Source: Numida meleagris
Lineage: Eukaryota; Chordata; Aves; Galliformes; Numididae
Direction of reading: 5' to 3'
Length of the DNA: 64,000 nucleotides
Assembly: GCF_002078875.1 (NCBI RefSeq)
Contig: NC_034414.1
Span: 33,763,640 to 33,827,639 of the forward strand
The translations under genes and the position numbers were made by a program. Below, piece by piece: positions 1 to 13,645 of this stretch (within the stretch, counting starts at the first letter, position 1; every line of letters starts with the position of its first letter). The notes beneath the pieces are model-generated. The model searched no databases. It saw nothing but the letters and a program-made list of their open reading frames with translations, and was not told the origin of the DNA.

Positions 1-3000
1 TCATCCTATACACTGCCATCAGTCAAGAAAAAAAATGGATCTGTAAAAAACTGTGACTATGTTCCTAATTTCAGATTCTTCCTGTATTGACTTGATCTAG
101 AAAATGCCTTCACTAAAATAGTAAATTATTCTAATATCTAAAATTAAATTCTAAATTATAAAAAATGTATCATTTTTCATACACAGAAAAAAAAAATTGT
201 AAAGCAACAACAAAAAAGAAGCCTAGTATCTCTGTGCAAAGATCAACCAGACAAAGTTTTCGATATCCAGAGCAAATGCTATTCAATGATTTGAAATCAT
301 AACACATCAGGATTCTATTAGAAACAGGAATGGAAAACCACAACTATCCTAATGCAGGGCCAAGTAAAGCAATAAATCAGACTGAGGTCAAACCACACTC
401 TAGAGAGCTTTATTTTATACCATAAACAGAAATAAAGCTTAACAGATTTTGGCTTATGTTAAGTACTTTGATCTTTTAAAAAAGAGTAGACAATTCTGCT
501 GTTGTGATACGATTATTCAGAATAAGAAATGTCAAGCAATCAGGAAACTTAGAAAAGTTCAATGGGAAGTATTATATAGCTGTTTTTTCCTGTTGTTTTT
601 GTTTGTTTGCTTGTTTTATTTTTGTTTTTTCTAATAGAGTTTAGGGTACCTTTTTCATGAGTTACTTAAATTAATCTTTCTGACAAAGTAAGCCCTGGTA
701 GCTGAAAAGTCAATCTTTATCAAAAATGCAGATGTTTCAGAGAAAATTTCCCTTGCAGGAGACATTCCTCCCTAATGATCAGTAATCCATACTGTAGCCA
801 GAAAGAATAAAAGCAGACAGGAAAGCACATAGAGGTCAGCCATATGAATGAGAGTTCAAGCTGTGCAACAACCTATGCTGTTCTGCTACAACGTACAAAA
901 CACAGAAACACACACAATTAGAATTTAGTGGTCATCTCCAACAACGTTGACAATATAGCTAAGAAAAACAAACCAACCAACAAATCAAGATTGCAATCAT
1001 ACAGCAATAGGGACAAACTCTTTTAATACTACAACTTCATCTAGCTTTTCCAAAGTTAATTTTTGTGGTTCTCACTACTCTCTTTGTTTTCACACTGATT
1101 TTTGCTTATGGGAAAACATCATAATCTATTGAAAATAATAGTTTCTACAAACATATACAAAAATATAATAAATAAGCAGCACATGTTCTTTCAGTTAAAA
1201 GGCCTTCAGTCTTCACTGTACACAAAGTTCTGTGTTTAATGTCAAGATGGCATTTCAAACTGAAATCTTTTAAAATGCCAGTTTCACTGGGGTTATGCAC
1301 ATAGATAACTACTGCCGCAGTACTGAAAGAAAAGAAATATGTATATTCATCAAACAGTGGCAGCTTTCTTCATTTTACTGATACTGTTCTGGATTTCTTC
1401 CTATACAAGCAACCACAGGAAATTACAATCAAAATATTCTGAGACAGTTTAGTGCTTTAGTGGCTTAAATATACATAGAGATCAAGAGTATGGGAAGTGA
1501 GTGAAAGAAATACCTTAGAGTTGCAAATAATCATCTGGTGAGAGTATTTACTCAATTAATTTATTATAAATAATATCAATTATTTATTCAACTCATTTGT
1601 AGCACTAGTTTACAATAAGACAGTGAACACAGGTTATCAACAAGGAAAAAATAAACACAGGAATTCAGGAATTCCTGAGATAATAATCAACTTGAATGGC
1701 ACGTTGGCTATCACTTCTTTTCCAGCGATCACAGCCTTAGCATGTCCTATTTTGGAAGCCAAGGATTCCTGAATGTACACAAGACAAATGTAGACAAATA
1801 ACAGACAAATAATAACTTACTCTCAAGTGGAGAAAGCATATGTCAAGTTCAGGAACACACACCTGACATAACTGTGTCACTACTGATGAAAATCAAGCAT
1901 GGACTTAGGTTACAGATTCCTAACACTTGCATGCCTTTTGTCTTCAAGTGTTTGTAAAGAAAATCCAAGACCTGACTTTTCCTCAGAAAGACTGGGATTG
2001 CAAGGAATAGCCAAGTGAAGACCTACTTCACCTTATCATTTGGACAGAAGGAAACATGCAGAAATGATGACAAGCAGATAAGCTTAATGACATTTGGAAC
2101 CTTTAGTCATGTGAGTTATTGGAGTAACAGTTATGAAACACAGATCTGCTTATCAATAGGAAACAAACAAGAATAAACAAATTCAGTAGAAATTCCCCCT
2201 TCAAAGAGTTGCAAAACACTACGAATAGAGAAAATGGGATGAAAGAAAATTAGGGAGAGATGAATTCCCTAAAGCTATGCTGCTTTGTCACTGTTTTGTT
2301 GCTGCTTTGTCAGTTTCCTCCTGACTTAAAAATACTTCACAGCTTTGACCAGGAACAAAAGTAGCATGATGTGACAACCAGCCTTTTCTTGTTGGAATTA
2401 GGGAGTGTGTATTTACACATCAATGAAGATTAACAGGAAAAAAAAAACAAAAAACACTCCAGATCAACACCTATATTTGTTCTAGCTTGAAACCTAACAT
2501 ATTCAAATGGTCAATTCCATACAATTTTGTACCCTTTTAAAGGATCTCTTATTCAGACACCAATTACACAATACACAAGAAGAAACAGCAGTGAGTTCTA
2601 TACTTTCCAAATTGGAAGTGAATACTGGCAAACGAAAGCATTCTGGAGGAGAGAGATTTCATAGAATGCTTAGCTTATGGAGTGCATCTGCCCCAATAGC
2701 CTCATGGGGTGACATAACTCATCCACCTATTGTACCTGTTACATATTTAAATGTGATTTTAAAAGATTTGGGCTACCAGTCTACATGTCATTAACCAGAA
2801 AAATTCCCTACAATCTATACACTAAAAGGGAGGTGGAATCTCTGAAAAAGAACTGTAATATATAATCTTATAATCAAAGATTATTTCTGAAGAGAAAAAG
2901 AAAAGGAAGCTGTATGAAACTAGCCAATATAAGCATATATTGCATTTTATAGGATATTGTGAAAGCTTCATCTGTAGAGAATCATGGAATCCAAACAAAG

Positions 3001-6000
3001 TATGAATAAGAAACCATTCAAGCGTTGAACAGGGTATCATTTAACATTTTCATAGAGCTGAAGAATGTCACAGCTTTTTTTCCCTAAAGACTGACTGTTC
3101 TGGTAAACCTCTTTCACCCTATTTACTACTGATTTACTCATCAAGAAGCAGTTTTAGGACCAAAACAAATGTGTCTTCCTTAGAACAAACAAACAAAAAC
3201 AACCAGAAAGCCCAAGTTACCTGGACACAAAGTGCTAAATGCTCCAAAATAATTCTTGCTAGTAGCGATACATAGTGTAGCTTATAATTATATCCATACT
3301 GGTTTTCATATTGGAGAACTTGGGATTAGAATAGATGGAGTGCACTAGTGATTGTTCAGCTTCAGAATCTGATGAACAACTTGAAAACCGGTGGGGAAAA
3401 ATAAAGAACTATAATTTCACTGTAACAAACACACTTGATCTTTGGGGGATTGTCCAGTGAAGACAAGATTTGAAAAATCAGTATTTCAATTACAGATGTC
3501 CTTACAGCATGAGACACACTGAGAAACTGAGAAGCTGTCAGCAGCAGCCAAGTGATTTGAGGTTCTTGCTGAAGACTGAAGATATTCTGCAACCTAGGTT
3601 TTTCACTTAGCTTTTAAAACGTTAAGAATATAAAGGGCACATCTGATGCCAATCTACCCAATAATCATTCTGATAAATGAAAGATATGCTCAAGCTTTCC
3701 TTCCCAGAACAGCACCAGAAAAAACCGGAAGCAGCATGTCCCAGACATTTTGGCTTTGGAGAAATAGTAATGACAACAGAACACACAGTGCTATCAGTTC
3801 TCATGTCTGGGTGAGCATGCATAGCCATTCAAATTCTTGAATGAAAATTTCAGAAAATGAATAACAAGATATTGTCTGATAACATCAATGCAGTTCACAA
3901 GATGGAAAAAGTATTTTACCCATTAATGAAAAAAAAATTATGTTAAAGTAAGATTTTTTTATAAGTGTTTTTCTATGTTTCCACAATCCAAGGAAAAGCA
4001 AAAGCATTACCTGAGGTATAAACCTTGAAAAAGAATCCTTGAAAAGCACCAATCAAGATAAATAAAGTAATATTTAAGACACACTTGACTGTGGGTGAGA
4101 ATTTAAGTACAGGCACTGTATTAAAAAAGAACAGAACTGGATTTGCACAAGGTGAAAGCGCCCAAATGAGATACACTATGCAAATTAATATTACAAATTC
4201 CTCTGAAAATGAGACAACAGATTTCTAAGAAGCAGATGTTTACAGGAACTCTGCTAAAAAGGCTCCACTCCTAAAAATCTAAACATTCTTGACAGGAAAA
4301 GAAACACTCCAAAAACATCTGGATGGTGGAAAAGCAGTTAAGTTTGATAATAAAAGAGGTGTTCTGACAGAAATAAGCATAAGACAAAAAATAAGCTCAG
4401 AATAATTACACTCTACAAAAACATTTATGACACTACCATCAATTTACAACCATTTTCTTTTAATTTATGAAAAGCTCTGGTATACATTGTTTTTTGGACT
4501 GCATCAAAACAAATGAGATGAAAACCTGCAGTACCAAACACAATACAAGGCTAAACCAATAAATTCAAAAACTTCTGCCAAAGCGGTATGTCTTAAATAT
4601 TGCCTAAGCAGAGGGAGGCTGTTATATTAAAAGTGAGGTTTCTCCAGTGTCCCCTAAGTCTAGCTGGCTAACCTTACTTTGAACAGCACCTACCACAGCT
4701 ACATAGGACAGCAAGAACTAAACCACAGAAAATTTTTTAGGGTCTGGAACAATAACATCCCTGAATATCCGTCTCAGACATTTTCAATATCTCACCTCAG
4801 TCCCTCTTCCCTCTCCGCTCCCATCCCCACAACATCTCCAAATAAAAGAGATAGGACCTCCAACCTCCTCCTGTCTCTTTTAAATAGAGATTGTAAATAT
4901 AAAGGCCACATCCACAACTAGTAAACTTCTCTTGGTCAGCAAGATCAAATGACAAGAAACAGCTTTCCCTGTATGCTAGCTACTTGTTCTCAGTTCCTAA
5001 AATAGGATGGCAATTAAATTAGTTACTGAATAAAATCCATGTTGAAACATGCCATAAATTGTTTATGAGCAGTTTACACCAGAACAGAATGCTTTGAAGG
5101 ACAAACTGACAGTTTAGTAGCAGAGCCACCCACATGCCAGTGCCCAAGGTACGCTTGAATTTGCAGACAGCTGAAGATGCAAGCTTCAGCACCTCATCTC
5201 CACCTCATCTCTTTTTGGGACTTTTGCAGCAGTTACTATGATATTGAGATTCTTGGTGTTATTTTTGTTCATATCCTTTTCATCAGAGGTTCACATATTC
5301 TGGGTGTGCCTTTATTAAATAACATATACAGCAAGCAACCTACGGTTTTACAACCTTGATTATTGTAACTCTTTTCTCTGGAGCTTTCATTGTGTGTCAC
5401 TACTACTATTCCAGGACAGAATGACAGTTCTTTAACTTTTAGAACTCACAATATATAAAGTATGTTGGTTTTTTTAAGTCTTTAAATGAATGTTCAATGT
5501 ATGTTCAATATTGTCATAACTGATCCATGGGACCTTTGTAATATACTTTTTGCCCTGCCCTATAAATTCTTCATAGAACAACTATTAAGGTTTCTCTACA
5601 TAAGTACATTCTCAAGTATATTTCCCCTAATACATTAAAATACTGCTGCCTCTTGTTCTGGAGAATCATATTACTGTACCTAAAACCTCCTGTTACACCA
5701 GTTCTGGTGACAATGAACAAATACTAAGAATACCATGTTAATTATAACTCACTTTTAGAATAAGAACCTCTAGTTAGAAGAGAAACCACCAGGTAAGCAC
5801 ATAGAAATAGAAGAAATAATCTGCTTCCTCTGTGCAGTACTAACAGTAATCATCACAAAGACATTTGTAGATGTGAGAAAGGATTAACATTTTAAAATTA
5901 CATGTATATAGAAAAAAGATACAAAAGAACTTTCAAACTAACACTTATGTGAAGGATTAGAACTATCAGTAAGAGCAGCTATTTTGAGATTAAGCAGTGG

Positions 6001-6604
6001 TGCTGGCATTAAAATAAACACTTTTTTTTTAATGCCTATTTCTTCAATGCTTGCACACTATAAAAACACAGTCCAGCCATAGCTATTATTATTACTCATA
6101 GTACACTCAGTTTTTACACTAAGGACAACAGTTTACTCCTGGTTCACCAGCACTGCCTAATACAGCAATAAAGAACTACCAACTTTGCAAAGACAAAAAC
6201 TCATCAGAAGTGACAAGAAATAATGGAGCAAGAAATTCAAGACACGCAGTCAAGTACTTGTCTGCACTGACCGCACAAGATAAACATGTTTTATTGAAAG
6301 TGACAAGCTTCTAGATTTCCCTGTATTCTCTTTTTCACTTACAATTTTCCACCACTTTCCTTCTAACAAGCTATGATGCCACTTTTTTTTTTTTTTAAAC
6401 AGACATACATCTCAGGTAGATACTTGATTCTGAAATTTTCACGTGTTAGAAATAACAGAATTAAGTCAGTTGTATCTATTTTCACAAATGTTTCAACATG
6501 CTCTATTTGGGGTTTAATTAACGCTCTTTGTACTTCAGCTGAACCATTCTGATTAATGTAAAGTTCTGGAGCCACAGAGTAGACTGGTAGAAGCAATTAT
6601 CCTT
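1..6604. other. AT-rich non-coding sequence, no gene seen
   Basis: Unique-looking AT-rich DNA with many short A and T runs. Open frames are short and lack exon context or protein-like composition. The only item worth marking is the weak minus-strand exon candidate at 4011-4088. A pyrimidine-rich stretch lies near 4790-4880 but matches nothing I know. I see no repeat family here that I can name. Confidence 0.6.
4011..4088 (-). CDS. Weak candidate exon, hydrophobic peptide
   Basis: On the minus strand a 78-base segment lies between an acceptor-like site (a short pyrimidine stretch ending CCCACAG) and a donor CTCAG|GTAATG. Two of its three frames are open. One would encode a hydrophobic, membrane-like peptide containing LFILIGAFQGFFFKV. 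The length is a multiple of three. I recognise no protein. Phenylalanine-, leucine- and isoleucine-rich open frames arise easily by chance on the complement of A-rich DNA, and the polypyrimidine tract is poor. Conservation of this segment across birds would decide it. Confidence 0.15.
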
Positions 6605-7125
6605 CCTTTGGCAGCTGTTAGTCCACTTCTGGAGTACTGGGTCCAGGTTTAGACTCTCCAGTATAGCTATGATGTTGATAAACTGAAGGAAGTTCAGTAG
6701 AATACCACAATGATAATCAAGAGTATGGAGCACCTGCCCTCATAAGAAGTTGAGGAAACTGGCCTCTTTCAGTAGCCTGGAGAACAGGCAGCTCCAGGAG
6801 GGCCCAATAGTAATACCCCAGTACCTAAAGAGGTTGTCAAGAAGACTGAGTCATACTCTTTCCAGTGGTGTACAGTGAGAGAACACGGTCATACAATGAA
6901 ACTAGAGATTCAAATTAGATATAAGGAAATTTATATTTTGTTTTCTTTTTCCCCCACTGTGGGGACTAATATGCAGTGGAACAGGCTGCAGAGAAGCTCT
7001 ACAATAATATGAGATCAAAAGCATTCTTGTCTGACCGCACAGCTGATCCCATCTGAAGAAGGAATTTGGCCTAAAAATGTTCTGAAATGCCCCCTAAAGA
7101 AAATCATTCTACGATTCTATCCCTT
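6605..7125 (+). mobile_element. Old CR1 LINE 3' fragment
   Basis: Degraded CR1 3' region. It runs from the 'CACTTCTGGAGTACTGGGTC' block (coding for the LL-EYW/Q type reverse transcriptase C-terminus) through 'CAGTGGAACAGGCTGC' to a tail ending near 7115 in ATTCTACGATTCTATC, the CR1 8-base tail repeat. Many indels and stops have removed any frame. It is clearly older than the copies at 21, 26 and 31 kb. Confidence 0.8.
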
Positions 7126-9228
7126 ACAGTTTTATTTACTGTTTGTTTTTAAGTTTGTCCTCTAATGGCTTCAATTTTTGTAGTGCCATCAGGTAGCCTT
7201 TCTTGCTGATAAAACCTTAAAACCTCTCCTTCATCTGTAGCACAAAGCTCTCTCTTGTGGTACTTGGATATAAATGTGATCTGTGAAAGTGACATGGATT
7301 ATTATTAGGAAGTTAGGCTATCAATCTTCATTTTTTAGCTGTACAAATATAGTGTTGAAAATTATCCAGGAATAATTTTCAATGTTTTGACATCTCCAAG
7401 TCCTTTTAGATGAGCGCTGTAAAGAAGAACATATGTATCAATATAGAGCTATTTAATTAGGTGACAAAATTCTATGTAAGCAAGTTTAAGGTTATGTATG
7501 AAATCTAAACTACTTTGAAGGCAATTCAGATTATATATCAACTGTAAAATTTCTTGAAATAAACCTTGTTGTCAATATCAAATGAAATATTTCCTCAATG
7601 TGGAAATACACTTTAAAGAAATACTGGTATGGCAGGTGTATGTTAGGAAAATTCCTTGGAATTAGAATTATTCTAAATTATATGCTACTGCTTAAGCTAT
7701 ATTTTGGCAACTCCATCTTCCATGGCAATTACTACAACAAGCAAAGATAAAAAATTAACATTAAAAAAAAATAAGATGCACAGTTTCGAAGAGCTACAGA
7801 TGCCATAACATAAGAGCTATAAAAATGATTAGTATTATAAGCTAAACAAGTTTTTTAGCTGACATCTCTTAATTATCTGTACAACATTAAAAAGGAGAAA
7901 ACAAGTATCATTTTTCAAGATAGTAATATAACAATCATTTTACAGAATTTTTAAGAGAGTTATTTTAAAAGGTTGTTATACCAGCTATACTGAATATTAT
8001 ACAAGATATTTACCTGTAAACCCAAAAGAATATACAAAAGCAAAGTTAGTTTACAGGTTATTTCATATAACCTAGGATCATTTCTGTACTTTCTTTTTCT
8101 ATTGAGTTAGAAAAGACAAACTTTTTATATAAGTTTACTTTGAAATGATTCATTATCGTACTTTCTATATTTCCTCTTAGGAAGTTTTTCTAGAATTTGT
8201 AATCAGGAGAACAATCAGGAAAGATGAGACCAGAAAAAGAAATAAAAAATTCTTTTAAGAATAATTCTAGGAAAGACTGCAAGATTACTGTGTAGATACT
8301 GTGAGGAGTTTTCTGAAGATCTTTTAATCTGAATTCTTATCTGCACTATATGGGTAATACAGTAGCAATCATATAAGATGCAATAAAACATGATCTGTTT
8401 CTGACTACAGACTTTTCTTCTAAGTAATGCACTTATCATAGACTAGAAGACAACAAGGTTATGCCACAACGTCATTTTATGGAGAATACACAGTTCTGAA
8501 TACATATTCCAAATTCTTTATTCAATGAGATACTAAATTAAAACCTGAAGGAGATTCAATGATGAAATTGTAGATTAAAGAAAATATTCTGAACAAGTTA
8601 CACAACGTAAATTTTGAAAGGTTCTGTTTCAACTATAAGAGCACAGAGAGCTTTTGCTGCCTCCTTTTCAAAAAGTTTCCAATAATGTCACTTCCAAAGG
8701 ATTATTAGGAAATCAAACTGCTGCAGAATAAGAAAAGTCCTCACATGCAAAAATAATGAATTAAAAGGGAAGAGGGAAGACCAAACTATCCACTCTCCCA
8801 ATGGAGAGAGATCACTTATAGTATCACATGCAGTGAGCAATCTGGAAAATGGGAGCAAACATCAATGCTGATGGTTCTGTTATTTGGATGATGATTGTTA
8901 GGGGATAAGGACGTGTGTCAGTGAAGAACCACAGAAGAATCTCAAGACTAAGCGACTGCATAAAAGAAAGGCAAATGACATTCTATGTACACAAATACGA
9001 TGTACAAAGGAGAAAAACGATCCTAACTTCACACACAAATAATGGACTCAGAATAGACTGTTATTTCACTCAAGAGTGAAATTTTGGATTATGATATCCA
9101 TAAAAATGTTGGCTCGGTGTTAATAGCCAAAGGGCAAACCAAATGTTAGGAATTTCTAGGAAGGAAATATGAAACAGAAAAGAGTATGACACTGCTTATG
9201 ATGACATAAAAGATTTACTTGCATGTTT
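7126..9228. other. AT-rich non-coding sequence
   Basis: No gene, RNA gene or recognisable repeat. Short A and T runs and scattered short open frames only. Confidence 0.6.
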
Positions 9229-9345
9229 TAACTGTATTCAGCTCTGGTCACTTTGTCTCCGAAGGATGCATTAGAACTGGAAAGGATTCAGAAGAGACCA
9301 AAAGGACAGTTAAAGCAACAGGTTGGCTTCTATAATAAAAGAATG
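9229..9345 (+). mobile_element. Very old CR1/L3-like LINE scrap
   Basis: A short block resembles the CR1 reverse transcriptase C-terminal coding segment: 'GTATTCAGCTCTGGTCAC', followed by a 'GAACTGGAAAGGATTCAGAAG' type run. The frame is destroyed and the 3' tail is missing. An L3-type LINE is an alternative. Confidence 0.5.
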
Positions 9346-12300
9346 AATGTAAGCTTACACTCCTAAAATCTGGTAATGACTTCAGCTAAATGTTAGATGT
9401 CTGTGAAATCAGGAATGCATAGGAAAGGGACTATCTTCTAAAGCAAGAAATTTCATAGAGTAAGGTTCAAAAATAAACAAAAGGATGTGGTGCTTCTTTT
9501 CTAAATGCTTACTGCTAAACAGCATTTCTGTCACTTTTGCACACATTTTCCTTTGTCACAAAAGAGCTTATAATGAGTGTATTTCTGAAGATGAAAATCT
9601 GCAAACTCACAGTAATGTAGAAGGATCTAATCACAAATTTCAGCAGAACAGAATCTACAACAACTTTATATATACACACATAATACAGACATTCAAGTTA
9701 AACATGGACATGGAGGCTTTTCCTCAACTACAGCTCAGGAAAGCAGCAATAATTATATAGCCTGAGTAAGCTATTATTGAAATACCATTGGCATTTTACA
9801 CATTGACAGACTTTGTGATAAAAACATAACTCAACACATGAAGTGTAATGTAAGGGATAATTATTAAGAACATCAGATTTCAGTAATCAGTACATGGCCA
9901 CTGCAAAATTGATCAGGACATACTTTATGTCTTCTAAGTCATTACACGAGAAGATAGAATTGAGGAATCAATATCTCAGTCTGCAATAGAAGAGAAAATG
10001 TAAAGTATGTATGCAGAGAAGCAGAGTGCTATTCCACTTACATGGTACTTTTCTGTCTAGAAAGAAAGCTATCATTAAGCTATCCTGCATTTTAAGGAAG
10101 TTCAAGTTATATTTTAAAATATAATCTGCTAAGCATATACTGAAATAAAAGGTGGCTATAATGTTCAACAGAACAGTAACAATTCTTTAAAGTCAGTATT
10201 AAGCAGGAAATCTTAAATAAAGCAGGCATATTCACACACAATGCAAGTGCAGAAAACAACGCACTAACTGAAGTTAACTAAAAGCAAACATATTTATATT
10301 TTATACATATATTTTTAAATGTATTAAAATCAATTCAATGATTAAGAAAAATATGAATGTTCTGAAAAAACAGTTATAGTAAAGATATGTGGTCTGTAAA
10401 AAAGAGTAATATAAATATTCATTATATATTTTTGATTCACTAACATTTACATGAAGTACATTGACTATGAAAGAAAATATGAGAATCATAAAAATGTTTA
10501 CACAAAACTAAATTATGTTGTGACTGCTATCAAAACTTCAAGTATTCTGTTATATGTACAGCTATTGATTTGCCAAAGTAAAAACAGAACAAAAAACACT
10601 TTGAAACCCATTAGAGGACTTTAGAGTAACATTTTCATTTTGAAGTTAAAAACTTTTGATTAAATTTGCATGGAACTAATGATAACAAACAGCAACTCCT
10701 AGTGTAATTCCTGATTAAAATATATCTTTGAGATAATTTATAACAACTCTGTAGAAACTTAGTACATACACTACTGTTTTCTATATCTAAAACCTCATGA
10801 GCATTTTGTTCTGTTTCATCATCTTTACAAAATACATCTGACCAGTATCACATAATGATAAAAAAAATCAGACCATTTTACATCAGCATTTGTTGCATAT
10901 TTTCCATCAGTGTTTATTTTAGATTGAAATTCCTTCTGAAAGCAACAAACCAGATGCGGCTAACTCCTCCAAAAGTATTATGCTCTAGTCAACATAATTA
11001 TTTGCCAATTAATTTTCATACAGGCACACTTCTTCAGGTCATATTGGTTCACTCTTTACGGTACTGCTACACTGATTTTCTCAACTACAATAAAGAACAA
11101 ACAATTTCCATGATCTAAGCAAATATGTACCCTGCTGTTAAAATTTCAACATAACAATAATCATATTATTATCATATTATTTTTTATAAAATTATTCTGT
11201 TTGCTTAAAAAATCTGCTTCAACGTTTTATTGTTCAGCTTTGTATAGAATGATGAAATTAAAGAAACATTATCGTTTCTGCTATTTTATGAATGTTTTTT
11301 GTAAAACTTTCAGTTCACCGATATTTGGTTGAAACTTCTGCACTGTTTACATTGACAATTTTGTTATGATCCAAAATAAAGTAGTAATCAGTATTTATAT
11401 ATCTTAAAATGTAATTTGAGTTAACGTTTTGTTTCATAAAATCGTAAGTATACTACTAGAAAGAATTAGCAATGTAAAAGGTTGCCATTTTTATGTATTA
11501 TGTTATGTCACTACTACAGATTGTTCTGAGTCAACTGGCATCTTCATTTTCTACTTCAGTTTTTAAAGTTTTCATAAAGTAAACATAGTGATGTTTCATT
11601 CTGGAATAAAACTTAATTTCCACAAGGTAAATCCAATCTCTCTGTGCCCTGGATCTTAAACAATATATTTAATAGCTTTTCTTGCTCTTATTTCTCTCAG
11701 ACCTGAAGAAGTAACGTATTTGAGGAACCATTCTCGCCTGTTTACTCTAACCAGACTCGCTTAATAAACATCACCAAATTAATCCTTATTGAAAGCTGCA
11801 GAAATATCACTCAGACTAGAATTTGTTAAAAAGTATTTTCAGTAGTAATTAATCCATATAATGTGTTATGAGTCTTAATTTGGTCTAAGGAACCATTTTG
11901 TTTTATTCTGCATCTGAGTCTTAATAAGCATACTTTCAGGACTGACAGGTATAAAGCAAACTGAAAAAAAGCAGAACCTCCTCGGAAATCTAATCAAGTC
12001 ACTTCACACTGCCATCTGTTAGTTTAGTGATCCTATAGTACTTTAGTTGACAAATATTTTGAAGTGGGATGAACAAATATACTAGAATGGGAGAAGAGCT
12101 CCTTCAGTTGAACTACAATTGTCATTTAAACACATATGATTAGCATCTTATACTGCACTGTACCGGGCACATTATTAGAAAAGTTCTTAAGAAGTTAGCA
12201 AGGTACTATATAAAAGCTGTATATCTATACTGTTCCCTTTAAGAAATTTCCACGTGTACACTCTCCTTACAGCAAAAACTCTATATAGTACATCTCTTCA

Positions 12301-13584
12301 CTGAGACCTACAAGTGGACAATGCCAAGACAGTCATGTTACTTAACACATATTAAAATCATGTCATCTAATGTCCAGGTCTATTTGATGTTCAATAAGAA
12401 TTTTTTAACATTTATTAAAGAGGCACTGAAAGAAAAAAAGGCAAGAAAAATTGCAACTCTACACAATCCATATGTCAATTTCAAATTCAAGAATGAATGA
12501 TATAATCTTTGAATTGTGGGGTTTATAACATTTTAAATCAGAGTTCAGCTAGAGTTACTTGAATCTCACTTTTAGAGTGGCCCCATTCTTTCATTGTAAT
12601 CTACAATAATGTGATACACACAGGACAGTTTATTTTTAAATGCAGCCTACAATTTAGTCCAATACTTATACATATTCATTAAGTCTGATCAATCTAATCA
12701 AAGATGTCCTTGAAAGTATTCTCAAGGAAGACATTAAATCAGCATAAAATAACTATTATAAGTTGTACAGTGGAAGGAAAAAAAGGTTACCATACACTGA
12801 CACAATTCCTTCAACACAATGAAGACTTAATTTATTTCTAGAAATGCATTTTAAATACTATAACCTTGCAAACTAATAATAGTGTGTGAGAATATAAAGA
12901 AGAAAATATTAGCATGTACCTAATATTCAGATGCAGATGAAATGCACAAAAACTGAAGTGTTTTACTTCTGAGACTTACAAACACCTTAACATAAGACTA
13001 ACTAGCACACTGAGCTAAAACCAACTAAAATACTTGAACATGAGAATTTTTATCACTTACAGAGAAGAATATTTTATTTCATTTATACGGAAGAATCATT
13101 TTCCCAGTTTTATTACATAGCACTTTTTAACACACAAAACTTACAGTAAGTTTACATAACACAGCTTTCTGAAGAGTTGCAGAGTTCTTGTATGTGACCA
13201 ATAACATCTTAATAAGAAAAATAGTATTTAAGTATCATGTGTTTTCTACTTAACCACAATATAATAAGATATTTAAAGTACACAGATCAAAGAATGCTTA
13301 TAAATGAATTTTCCACATATTCTCTTTGCATTGACAATTTCATCCCTTAGTTTTACTACTAAGCTTATTTTAGCTTAATTTTGACCTTATAATTAGCTGA
13401 TCAAGTTCATATTAGGATTCGTCTTCCCTCTTCTTTCTCACTTTCCCAAGAACTGAGCATCATGGCAGCACATACTAATGTAAACACACTTTCCTACACT
13501 TCAACAGAACAAGATGTTTAGAACCACAGGAGAAAAGAACGTTCAGAAAAAAGCGTCTACATACACTTAATGAAAACCTATCCA
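9346..13584. other. AT-rich non-coding sequence
   Basis: No gene seen. The region contains small TA/CA simple runs (for example near 9668-9685) and many TTTTAAA-type stretches, typical of introns or gene deserts. Confidence 0.6.
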
Positions 13585-13645
13585 GACATTTGGACTCAGT
13601 AATTGTTGTGGGTCCCTTCCAACACAGGATATGCTATGAATCTAT
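13585..13645 (+). mobile_element. CR1 3' tail scrap
   Basis: About 60 bases match the terminal part of CR1: a 'TTGGACTCAGTAATTGTTGT' block, then GGGTCCCTTCCAAC, then a degraded ATATGCTATGAATCTATC tail. Everything upstream is absent, as expected of a 5'-truncated LINE insertion. Confidence 0.7.

Noticed and set aside
4790..4880. Pyrimidine-rich tract
   Set aside because: Considered as a promoter or branch/polypyrimidine region, but no exon or CpG enrichment follows.
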